DNA of 14,641 nt, from NCBI GenBank assembly GCA_038199755.1, contig JBBPYR010000328.1, positions 1 to 14,641 of the forward strand, written 5' to 3'. Below, in pieces: positions 1 to 6,037 of this stretch. Position numbers and translations under genes: made by a program. The notes under the pieces are model-generated. The model ran no database searches, was not told the origin of the DNA, and saw nothing but the letters and a program-made list of their open reading frames with translations. The DNA is from JBBPYR01 sp038199755. GTDB lineage: Bacteria; Chloroflexota; Ktedonobacteria; Ktedonobacterales; Ktedonobacteraceae. The stretch's first letter is position 1, and every line of letters begins with the position of its first letter.

Positions 1-180
1 CTGGGATTTTCTTGTTGCTTCTTGATATTTCTTGCTATATCTTACCTATGAATGGATAGATGGAAACAGGCGCACTTAATGTGCAAACGCGCGTGGCAAA
101 TTAACGTGCGCCTGTTCCCATCTAGCATTTCATAGGAAAGATAGAGCAAGAAATATCATGACGCAACAAGAAAAGCCCTG
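1..180. repeat. Long imperfect inverted repeat over the Nudix gene start
   Basis: Positions 1-80 pair with the reverse complement of 100-180. By hand alignment 70 of 81 columns match (10 mismatches, one 1-base gap), with a 19-base loop at 81-99. The best inner stretch is the AACAGGCGCAC arm at 65-75. The right arm contains the start codon (158) and first codons of the Nudix gene, so a transcript starting upstream could fold its ribosome binding region into a long stem. Similarity does not fade at base 1, so the left arm probably continues outside the window. Read on the minus strand, the left arm resembles the Nudix 5' end but has AAG in place of the ATG. It could be a fold-back duplication, a MITE-like element, or the remnant of a divergent gene copy. 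Confidence 0.8.
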
Positions 181-739
181 GCAAGTCCTCTCCTCACAGC
201 AGGTCATCAACACTCCCTATCTGAGAATTCGCCGTGAAGAGGTGAAATTGCCGAACGGAGTCATTTTGCCTGACTACTACATCATCGAAAATCGCGGCTG
301 GGTCGGCGTTGTGCCCGTCACCGAAGATGGCCGCTTCCTGATAAATAAGCAATACAAGCACGGTATCGGCCTCGAAGTCCTCGAATTTCCCGCGGGTGGC
401 ATCGACGAAGGCGAAGACGACCCCCTCATGACCGCGCACCGCGAATTGATGGAAGAGACAGGCTACGGCGTGGAGCCGGATCAGATCGAGTTTCTGGCCC
501 ACATGCTCGCCAACCCCACGGGAGCCGTTACCCGCATCTGGTGGTATCTTGCACGCAACGTTCGCAAAACGGGCACCCAAAAGCTAGATCCCGCTGAAGA
601 GATCGAAAATTTTCTCGTCACCCCTCGCGAACTCCTCGCCATGATCCACGACGGCTCCTTCGCCGTGCAGGGACAAATCCCAGCCGCTTATATGGCCCTC
701 GAAAAACTGGGCTTAATGACATTTGTGGATGACATTTAA
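158..739 (+). CDS. Nudix hydrolase, ADP-ribose pyrophosphatase-like
   Basis: This 193-aa protein belongs to the Nudix superfamily, which hydrolyses nucleoside diphosphates linked to another group. The ADP-ribose pyrophosphatase (NudF) branch fits best. The Nudix box spans residues 80-103, with GG at 80-81, REL at 95-97, EE at 99-100 and GY at 102-103. NPTG at 119-122 sits where ADP-ribose hydrolases carry a specificity proline, followed by an aromatic strand (IWWYLAR). One oddity is that eight residues, not seven, separate Glu86 of GEDD from Arg95. The box therefore has either a one-residue insertion or Asp88 in place of the usual first glutamate. The start at 158 is the only sensible ATG. 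An AGGAAAG at 133-139 is too far upstream to be a convincing Shine-Dalgarno. The gene stops 7 bp before the C-protein operator and is probably a separate unit. Substrate specificity is inferred from the family. Confidence 0.92.
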   Translation: MTQQEKPWQVLSSQQVINTPYLRIRREEVKLPNGVILPDYYIIENRGWVGVVPVTEDGRFLINKQYKHGIGLEVLEFPAGGIDEGEDDPLMTAHRELMEETGYGVEPDQIEFLAHMLANPTGAVTRIWWYLARNVRKTGTQKLDPAEEIENFLVTPRELLAMIHDGSFAVQGQIPAAYMALEKLGLMTFVDDI

Positions 740-745
740 AGAGGG

Positions 746-780
746 ATGTCACTTATCGTCTGTAGACTTATTGACGACAT
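746..780. promoter_or_regulatory. C-protein operator with two tandem C-boxes
   Basis: A 35-bp imperfect palindrome is bounded by ATGTC (746-750) and GACAT (776-780). Inside are two boxes of the GACT-N3-AGTC type: CACTTATCGTC at 750-760 and GACTTATTGAC at 765-775, separated by TGTA. ACTTAT recurs exactly 15 bp apart (751-756 and 766-771). This is the layout of controller-protein operators in type II restriction-modification systems, where a dimer on the distal box activates and a second dimer on the proximal box, overlapping the -35, represses. The site lies immediately upstream of an Xre-type C gene, which supports the reading. Binding itself is inferred. Confidence 0.8.
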
Positions 781-791
781 AAAGCTAGATT
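763..791 (+). promoter_or_regulatory. Promoter of the C-R operon, probably leaderless
   Basis: TAGACT (763-768) and TAGATT (786-791), 17 bp apart, each match 4 of 6 sigma-70 consensus positions. A start about seven bases after the -10 falls at 798-799, on the ATG of the C gene. No Shine-Dalgarno is visible before that ATG, so the mRNA is probably leaderless, as is common for C genes. The -35 overlaps the start of the proximal C-box, which suits repression by high levels of C protein. Confidence 0.5.
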
Positions 792-798
792 CAAGCAT

Positions 799-1050
799 AT
801 GAGTCTACAGAGATCAAGTGGTCAACAAGCAAAAGATATTCGCCTGCGCTTCGGCGTCGCAGTAAAAAACCGACGTAGTGAACTCAACATCTCACAAGAA
901 GTTTTTGCAGAGCGAGCAGGTTTGCATCGTACATACGTCAGCGATCTTGAAAGAGGGAAGCGTAATGTCTCTCTAGAGAATATTGAAAAACTGGCTAAGG
1001 CACTTGATTTGAGCCTATCTGAACTAATGAAACGAGTAGATGCTTCATGA
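799..1050 (+). CDS. Restriction-modification controller (C) protein, Xre-type HTH
   Basis: This is an 83-aa single-domain helix-turn-helix regulator. Residues about 15-75 form the Xre/Cro fold: RLRFGVAVKNRR (helix 1), SQEVFAERAGL (helix 2), RTYVSDLERGKRNVSL (recognition helix and turn), NIEKLAKALDL. The RTYVS.LERG.RNVSL pattern and the roughly 80-aa length are hallmarks of C proteins, which bind C-boxes as dimers and delay endonuclease synthesis until the methyltransferase has protected the DNA. Two C-boxes lie just upstream, which suggests autoregulation with activation at low and repression at high concentration. The stop codon overlaps the start of the next gene (ATGA at 1047-1050), so translation of C and the putative nuclease is probably coupled. 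The call depends on the operator and neighbours, because the HTH alone would be generic. Confidence 0.9.
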   Translation: MSLQRSSGQQAKDIRLRFGVAVKNRRSELNISQEVFAERAGLHRTYVSDLERGKRNVSLENIEKLAKALDLSLSELMKRVDAS

Positions 1051-1961
1051 AGCCAGTTACAACCTTTCAAGATCAACCTCGCCACTTTTGGGCACATGTA
1101 AAGCTCTTATCTGAAGGACGAGGCTATTCTGTGGAGGGAAAACTTAAACGTTATACTCCGCATGACCTAAAACAATTTTTATCCACATATGGTCTATCAA
1201 CGAACCATCTTGATGTTCTGTTAAGTGCAGGGGCAACCTATGGAGAACTTATTACAACCTATATTGACTATCGTGCCAACATATTAGAAACGTTTGTAGC
1301 AACACATTTGATGAATAGAGAGCAGGCAAAGCTCGAATTTGAGCGTATTATTTCTTCCTTCACTGGAACTTTGCCATTGTCCTACAATAAGCAAAGTGGT
1401 GAGAAGAAGCATCCAGCTTATCTAACATCTATCATCAATCTTCTCACAGAAAAAACATTGGGTAGCCCTGAGTTTAATCATAATCCACAAGGCTTAATTG
1501 TTGTTACTGATGCTGTGAAACCACTGCGAGTATTCTCACGACGTATGGATGGTGCCTATCCAAGTATTATTAATCCTCTCGCTGTTTGGGAAATCAAAGA
1601 GTATTATGGCTCAACCACCTTTGGTAGTCGTATAGCCGATGGTGTTTATGAAACAATGCTTGATGGAGAGGAATTTACAGAGCTGCGCGAACATGAAGCC
1701 ATTGACGTTAAGCACTATCTTGTGGTCGATGACTATCATACCTGGTGGAAGCAAGGCAAATCCTATCTATGTCGCATGATTGATATGCTTCATATGGGTC
1801 TGGTAGATGAAGTTCTTTTCGGTAGAGAAGTAATAACGCGCTGGCCTGAAATTGTTAATGGTTGGAAAAGTATTCAATACGTGCGTCCTGATATACGTCC
1901 TACATCACCAAAAGTGCTTAGAGAAAGAGCAAGCAAACCCAAAACATTATGGAATGATTAA
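1047..1961 (+). CDS. Candidate type II restriction endonuclease (PD-(D/E)XK type)
   Basis: This 304-aa protein belongs to a family I do not recognise with certainty. Its position in the C-protein operon, opposite a DNA adenine methyltransferase, makes it the endonuclease by elimination. Internal support is a possible PD-(D/E)XK core: Asp168 (MDGAYP), then a hydrophobic strand ending in E182-I-K184 (LAVWEIKEYYG), followed by a conserved-looking TTFGSRIADGVYET stretch at 190-203. A later strand, HYLVVDDYHTWW (223-234), could complete the core. No membrane segment or signal peptide is seen. The start at 1047 overlaps the C gene by 4 bp and needs no separate ribosome binding site. Codons are A/T-rich compared with the Nudix and rpo genes. 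It ends 4 bp from the convergent methyltransferase stop. The recognition site cannot be read from sequence, and the catalytic residues are a proposal. Confidence 0.75.
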   Translation: MKPVTTFQDQPRHFWAHVKLLSEGRGYSVEGKLKRYTPHDLKQFLSTYGLSTNHLDVLLSAGATYGELITTYIDYRANILETFVATHLMNREQAKLEFERIISSFTGTLPLSYNKQSGEKKHPAYLTSIINLLTEKTLGSPEFNHNPQGLIVVTDAVKPLRVFSRRMDGAYPSIINPLAVWEIKEYYGSTTFGSRIADGVYETMLDGEEFTELREHEAIDVKHYLVVDDYHTWWKQGKSYLCRMIDMLHMGLVDEVLFGREVITRWPEIVNGWKSIQYVRPDIRPTSPKVLRERASKPKTLWND

Positions 1962-1965
1962 ATGT

Positions 1966-2850
1966 TTACCATGTAAGCAGTAACCTGTCGTGAACTCCTT
2001 CATTTTCCATTGTCTCGCCTTTTTTTTGAAAACGCCGCAGCATGGAACCACCACAATCAATAGATACCTCGCGCTCAAAAAGACCCTCTGGAATATCAAA
2101 TTTAAGCGTCACTGTGCCTGATTTCTTTTTACCATCGAGAGATAATGCAACTTTTGCACCACGAGCTTTGCATTGTTCTACTGTGTACCATAGGCGTTTA
2201 AGGCTAAAATCCTGCGCCCCATAAAGAATTTTCTGCGTATATTCATAGGGAGGGTCACAATAAATAAGATCGTTTTTCTGAGCAAGTGACATAGTTTGTT
2301 CAAAATCGGCATGTATAAATCTGGTATTACGAATACGCACCTGCCATGCATCCATCCTCTCTTTCAGAGACTCGGGGGCAATAGCTGTATGAATACCCAA
2401 AGGTGTACTCATACGGCCTTCTTTTGTAAAGCGTACTACACCACCATAGCAAGACCGACAAAGGAAAAGAAGATCGTAAGGGTTAGGAGAAGCATTATAG
2501 GAATCACGTGTCTGCACATACGTTTGATTTCTATCTTGCATATAGCTCTTCCATAATTGCGTATAGTGCTGTAGTAGTGACTGAGGGTCTGTTTGTAGTA
2601 ACTGCCAGATGCCTACGAGTGGCTCAAGAATATCACCCGCAATGCCAGATGTAGGTGCTAATGTGCCAAGGATAGCACCACTACCAATAAATGGCTCAAT
2701 ATATGTATTATACTCAGACAGAACATTGGCTATCTGGCACGCATAACGTTGTTTGTTTCCGATCCACTTCAAAAACTGTTTTGGAGGGCGCAACGTAAAT
2801 AGTTGTAATTGTTGCACATCAGGTTTCATATCTTCTACAGGAAATAACAT
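1966..2850 (-). CDS. Dam-type N6-adenine DNA methyltransferase (D12 class)
   Basis: This 294-aa protein transfers a methyl group from S-adenosylmethionine to adenine N6 in a specific DNA site, here probably protecting host DNA from the neighbouring nuclease. All D12-class landmarks are visible: FLKWIGNKQRYA at 26-37 (N-terminal SAM-site motif), EPFIGSGAIL at 52-61 (motif I), CRSCYGGVVRFTKEGRMSTP at 131-150 (target-site segment) and DLIYCDPPYEY at 194-204 (motif IV, catalytic DPPY at 199-202). Length is normal for the class. On the minus strand AGAGAAG lies close before the ATG at 2850, which favours this start; Met8 is an alternative. The gene converges on the endonuclease gene with a 4-bp gap and no terminator. 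It must have its own promoter in 2851-2950. A possible minus-strand -10 (TATGCT) lies near 2884-2889. The sequence target is unknown. Confidence 0.95.
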   Translation of the reverse strand: MLFPVEDMKPDVQQLQLFTLRPPKQFLKWIGNKQRYACQIANVLSEYNTYIEPFIGSGAILGTLAPTSGIAGDILEPLVGIWQLLQTDPQSLLQHYTQLWKSYMQDRNQTYVQTRDSYNASPNPYDLLFLCRSCYGGVVRFTKEGRMSTPLGIHTAIAPESLKERMDAWQVRIRNTRFIHADFEQTMSLAQKNDLIYCDPPYEYTQKILYGAQDFSLKRLWYTVEQCKARGAKVALSLDGKKKSGTVTLKFDIPEGLFEREVSIDCGGSMLRRFQKKGETMENEGVHDRLLLTW

Positions 2851-3010
2851 ACGCTTCTCTTTTCTTTTTCCTTACTCAGCTATAGCATAGTCACAAAATG
2901 ATATGATGGCTCTTCGTACTTTGCATATACTATCCGATTATACGCTAAGCCTTTTCGCTATCGCAATGCAATTATACTATCAGCACTTTAACGCCATGAG
3001 CCACACTTAC

Positions 3011-3040
3011 AAAAAATTTACAATTGCAGACAAATTTTTT
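3011..3040. promoter_or_regulatory. Perfect 9-bp inverted repeat, possible operator
   Basis: AAAAAATTT (3011-3019) is mirrored by AAATTTTTT (3032-3040) across a 12-base spacer, just upstream of the candidate promoter of the two-component operon. It is a plausible binding site for the regulator itself or another dimeric factor. A/T-rich repeats also arise by chance. Confidence 0.35.
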
Positions 3041-3064
3041 GATGTCTCTCTGGTATGGTATGAT
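3036..3064 (+). promoter_or_regulatory. Candidate extended -10 promoter of the two-component operon
   Basis: TGGTATGAT (3056-3064) is a TGnTATnAT-type extended -10. The -35 region (TTTTTG, 3036-3041, 17-bp spacer) is weak, as often seen with extended -10 promoters. Transcription would start near 3071, giving a leader of about 64 bases before the regulator gene. Confidence 0.45.
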
Positions 3065-3134
3065 AGAGTGAAGAACGCAACAGGCAGAAACTCAGTAACT
3101 CCTACAACCCTATCAAAAAAAGACGTGTGGAATT

Positions 3135-3902
3135 ATGAAAATACTCATCATCGAAGATGAAACCAGCATCATACAAATCATCCAACTTTACCTTGAGCGC
3201 GCAGGCTATACCGTGCTGAGTGCAACTGACGGTATCGCAGGTTTAGAGCTTCATGCTCGCGAACATCCTGACCTCGTCATCCTCGACCTCATGCTGCCCG
3301 CGCTTGACGGACTGGAAGTATGCCGCCGTATTCGCTCCTGGGCCATCACGCCCATCCTCATGCTCACGGCGCGCCAGGGCGAAGATGATCGCGTCACCGG
3401 CTTAGAGCTTGGTGCGGACGACTACCTTGTCAAACCGTTCAGCCCGCGTGAATTGGTGAGTCGTGTCAAAGCCATCTTACGCCGCAGTTCGCAGGCAATA
3501 GTGGAGCCGAAGGAAAACGAACAAGGTGATGAAGCTGCCCACCGAAAGGCACGTGACGAGGAGCTGCGCTTCGATGGGCTCGTTGTCAGCCTGCCCTCAC
3601 GACGCGTCACCATGTATGGTCAGCAGGTAAGTTTGACGGTGAAAGAGTTTGATTTACTGGTAACGCTCGCGTCTGCCCCTGATCGCGTCTTCACACGTGA
3701 GGCACTGCTAAACCAAGTGTGGGGCTTTACCTACCTCGGCGATGGGCGCACCGTCGATGTCCACATTGGTACATTACGTAAGAAACTAGAGGCCATTCCT
3801 AACGCACCGCATCACATACAGACGGTTTGGGGCGTTGGCTATAAATTCGTGCCAGCCTTCTCAACCTCTGCATCAACAACCCTACACGCGCAAGGGGAAT
3901 AG
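3135..3902 (+). CDS. OmpR/PhoB-family response regulator
   Basis: This 255-aa cytoplasmic transcription factor is activated by phosphoryl transfer from a histidine kinase. The receiver domain (2-117) has the acidic pair E7-D8, phospho-acceptor D51 in VILDLMLP, T78 in MLTAR and K100 in LVKPFSPREL. A charged linker (about 118-143, rich in Glu, Lys and Arg) leads to a C-terminal winged-helix DNA-binding domain (144-238) with LTVKEFDLL, the R.VFTREALLNQVWG helix region and the terminal VWGVGYKF hairpin. The linker is somewhat long for the family. The start at 3135 is preceded by a weak GTGGA. The stop lies 3 bp before the kinase start, and the AAGGGGAA over the regulator's last codons (about 3891-3898) serves the kinase, so the two are one operon. 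The stimulus and target genes are not evident. Confidence 0.97.
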   Translation: MKILIIEDETSIIQIIQLYLERAGYTVLSATDGIAGLELHAREHPDLVILDLMLPALDGLEVCRRIRSWAITPILMLTARQGEDDRVTGLELGADDYLVKPFSPRELVSRVKAILRRSSQAIVEPKENEQGDEAAHRKARDEELRFDGLVVSLPSRRVTMYGQQVSLTVKEFDLLVTLASAPDRVFTREALLNQVWGFTYLGDGRTVDVHIGTLRKKLEAIPNAPHHIQTVWGVGYKFVPAFSTSASTTLHAQGE

Positions 3903-3905
3903 CAC

Positions 3906-5405
3906 ATGCTGCGCTTCTTCCCCCTATCGCGGCACAGTCTGCGCGTCAAATTGGTCCTTAGCTATTTAATGGTTGCGCTCGGCGCGGTCTTGATCCTCGC
4001 AATTGTGGTTTCGGTCGCAGTGCAGAACTACTTCCAGAACACCGAGCGTCAACAAGTGCATGCCCTCGCACAAACATTAGCCGATGAGATCGCCCTGCGC
4101 TCCTCCGGCATTTCTCCTGACCAGGGAAACCGCATAGGAAATGGAACCGGAGCACCTTTCTACAATCCATTCCTCATGATTCTGGTGAACTCACAAGGTC
4201 AACAAGTCTTTGCGTTTAAGCCGCCGCGAGTTGTCGTTGGCGATGCCGACCTGACCACGCTCCAGCAAGCATTGCAGCAAGCCCTCAATGGACATGAGGC
4301 TGATGGCTGGTTGCCAGGCACGGCCACCCCCGATGCCTTTTCTGGCTATTATAGTAGCATCCCAATACATGATCAAGGCAAGGCCACGGGGAAAATCCTT
4401 GGCGCGCTTGTACTCTCGATACCCGCAAGATATCCAAGGGGCTTCTCGCCAGGGGATTTTATCTTGCAGGCCAATCAGGCCATCTTCATCACTGGCATCC
4501 TACTCTCGCTCACGGTAATTGTTTTTAGCCTGCTGATGGCGCGCAGCCTGACACGTCCTCTGGAGTCCTTGACCCTCGCCGCTGAAAGTATGAAGCAGGG
4601 GAAATATACTCAGCGTGTGGATGCGCCGAAGAGTCAAGATGAGCTGGGCCAACTCGCGTTGACCTTCAATGCGATGGCAGATACGATTGAGGCCGATGTC
4701 AACGAGTTGCGTCGGCAAGATCAGGTTCGTCGTGAACTCATTGCCAATATTGCCCATGATCTTGCCACGCCTTTAACCGCTATCCAAGGCTTTAGTGAAG
4801 CTCTTGCCGATGACATCCTTCCCTCGCCCGATGCTCGTCATGAAACTGCTCAGCTTATCGGACGCGAGGTGCAGCGTCTGCGCCGTCTGGTCGCTGACAT
4901 CCAGAATATGACCGCGCTAGAAGCGGGCACAATTCATCTTGATCTTGCCCCATTAGATATGCACGCTCTCGTTGACGAAACCTTAGCAGTGATCGAGGGG
5001 GAATGTGAGCAAGCTGGCATCCATGTCTACAATGATATTGCGGTTGATACCCCCCTGGTTCAGGCTGATAGTGATCGTATCACGCAGGTGTTACTCAACC
5101 TATTAGATAATGCACGTCGTCATACTCCTGCTGGTGGGCAAATCCATATGGCTGCTATCATCAAAGAACACAAATTGCTTGTTTCAGTACACGATACTGG
5201 CGTTGGCATCGACCCCAGAGACCTGTCACACATCTTTGAACGTTTCTATCGCGCCGATCGTTCTCGTACTGGTGCGACCGGGGGAAGTGGACTTGGCCTT
5301 TCCATTGTGAAAGCTATCATTATTGCTCATAATGGTACAATCTGGGCTGAGAGTAGTCCCGGCCAAGGTACAACCATTTGCTTCACACTACCGATTGTCA
5401 CGTAA
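3906..5405 (+). CDS. Membrane sensor histidine kinase with HAMP domain
   Basis: This 499-aa kinase partners the response regulator encoded 3 bp upstream. In order: transmembrane segment about 15-38, an extracytoplasmic sensor region about 43-190 of no recognised family, transmembrane segment about 193-212, HAMP linker about 213-263 (ending FNAMADTIE), HisKA helix with phospho-accepting H284 in NIAHDLATPLTAIQGF, and an ATPase domain with the N box (NLLDNARRH, 398-406), G1 (DTGVGI, 430-435), F box (FERFYR, 444-449) and G2 (GGSGLGLSIV, 459-468). The acidic residue after the histidine (D285) and the threonine at H+4 (T288) are present, so kinase and phosphatase activity are both expected. The residue before that threonine is Ala287, where Arg or Lys is usual. 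Length and architecture are typical of EnvZ/PhoR-like kinases. The signal sensed is unknown. Confidence 0.97.
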   Translation: MLRFFPLSRHSLRVKLVLSYLMVALGAVLILAIVVSVAVQNYFQNTERQQVHALAQTLADEIALRSSGISPDQGNRIGNGTGAPFYNPFLMILVNSQGQQVFAFKPPRVVVGDADLTTLQQALQQALNGHEADGWLPGTATPDAFSGYYSSIPIHDQGKATGKILGALVLSIPARYPRGFSPGDFILQANQAIFITGILLSLTVIVFSLLMARSLTRPLESLTLAAESMKQGKYTQRVDAPKSQDELGQLALTFNAMADTIEADVNELRRQDQVRRELIANIAHDLATPLTAIQGFSEALADDILPSPDARHETAQLIGREVQRLRRLVADIQNMTALEAGTIHLDLAPLDMHALVDETLAVIEGECEQAGIHVYNDIAVDTPLVQADSDRITQVLLNLLDNARRHTPAGGQIHMAAIIKEHKLLVSVHDTGVGIDPRDLSHIFERFYRADRSRTGATGGSGLGLSIVKAIIIAHNGTIWAESSPGQGTTICFTLPIVT

Positions 5406-5424
5406 TTGTCTATGAACTACTCCA

Positions 5425-5453
5425 TTGACAGAGATGTTATCCTGATATATTCT
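5425..5453 (+). promoter_or_regulatory. Sigma-70 promoter of the stand-alone receiver gene
   Basis: A perfect TTGACA (5425-5430) lies 17 bp from TATTCT (5448-5453); an overlapping TATATT (5446-5451) gives a 15-bp spacer. Transcription would start near 5460, about 76 bases before the GTG start of the receiver gene. It lies just after the kinase stop, so this gene can be transcribed apart from the two-component operon. Confidence 0.65.
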
Positions 5454-5535
5454 ACATAGCAGAACACAAGAAAAAAGTATTTCTTTCATTTATGTCAGTC
5501 AGGGACTGGCTTTAGAAGAAAAAGGGTGGTAGAAC

Positions 5536-5928
5536 GTGGCTGAAGCTTTGGAAGTACAGGGAAAACGCAAACTCATTGCTATCGTTGAGGATGATGCAGC
5601 TATAGCAGAGATGTTTCGCGATGTCTTGGAAGTTACCGGACAATGGCGCCTGCACTTTATCGCCGATGGTGAGCAAGCAAAAGCTCAACTACCAGAACTC
5701 GGTGCAGACCTGATCTTATTAGATGTTGGCCTTCCCTATCTTGATGGAGCTTCTCTGTATAGGATGTTACGTGCTCATAATAAGACAAGAACTATTCCTA
5801 TTATTGTTATCTCGGGTAGTCATGATTGGGAATTGCATCGCATGGGATTGCAAACGGGCATTCTGTTACAAAAGCCTATTATCGTGCAAGAACTGTTGAG
5901 TACCATCCAGGCACTATTGAACCAATAA
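5536..5928 (+). CDS. Single-domain response regulator (CheY-like receiver)
   Basis: This 130-aa protein consists only of a receiver domain. The phosphorylation site is complete: acidic residues D19-D20 in IVEDD, acceptor D63 in LILLDVGLP, S93 in IVISGS and K113 in LLQKPI. There is no output domain, so it probably acts through a partner protein or as a phosphate shuttle. The start is GTG at 5536, with GGGTGG about ten bases upstream and the conserved core beginning at residue 12. It lies 130 bp after the kinase gene and has its own promoter. It might be phosphorylated by that kinase, but nothing in the sequence proves pairing. It is less GC-rich than the kinase gene. Confidence 0.93.
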   Translation: MAEALEVQGKRKLIAIVEDDAAIAEMFRDVLEVTGQWRLHFIADGEQAKAQLPELGADLILLDVGLPYLDGASLYRMLRAHNKTRTIPIIVISGSHDWELHRMGLQTGILLQKPIIVQELLSTIQALLNQ

Positions 5929-5956
5929 GAACTTCATCGCACAAAGATCGATTTGT

Positions 5957-5991
5957 CACTTTTTATGGCTTGTCATTCGTTATAAAAAGTG
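5957..5991. repeat. Perfect 10-bp inverted repeat between receiver and membrane protein genes
   Basis: CACTTTTTAT (5957-5966) is exactly complementary to ATAAAAAGTG (5982-5991) across a 15-base loop. It lies in the 109-bp gap downstream of the receiver gene. The stem is A/T-rich and no clean run of T follows, so it could be a weak terminator or a protein-binding site. I cannot decide between these. Confidence 0.5.
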
Positions 5992-6037
5992 TATATGTAC
6001 TCTTCGTGCTATTCTGCTTTGTGAGATGAGGTGAGGG

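Larger units (their letters stand above)
2851..3134. other. Divergent intergenic region, no gene
   Basis: This A/T-rich stretch separates the divergent methyltransferase (minus) and response-regulator (plus) genes and should hold both promoters. It contains a perfect 9-bp inverted repeat and an extended -10 element on the plus strand, described separately. An 85-codon open frame (2903-3160) has no credible ribosome binding site, overlaps the regulator gene and looks unlike protein, so I treat it as non-coding. Confidence 0.6.

Noticed and set aside
194..580. 128-codon minus-strand frame opposite the Nudix gene
   Set aside because: The plus strand carries an intact Nudix motif; the minus-strand frame is a by-product of its codon pattern.
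2880..2892. C-box before the methyltransferase gene
   Set aside because: On the minus strand GTGACTATGCTATAG has one good half-site, but the second half does not match, so C-protein control of the methyltransferase is not supported.
2903..3160. 85-codon plus-strand frame before the response regulator
   Set aside because: It has no ribosome binding site, overlaps the start of a secure gene in another frame, lies in promoter DNA and has no protein-like pattern.
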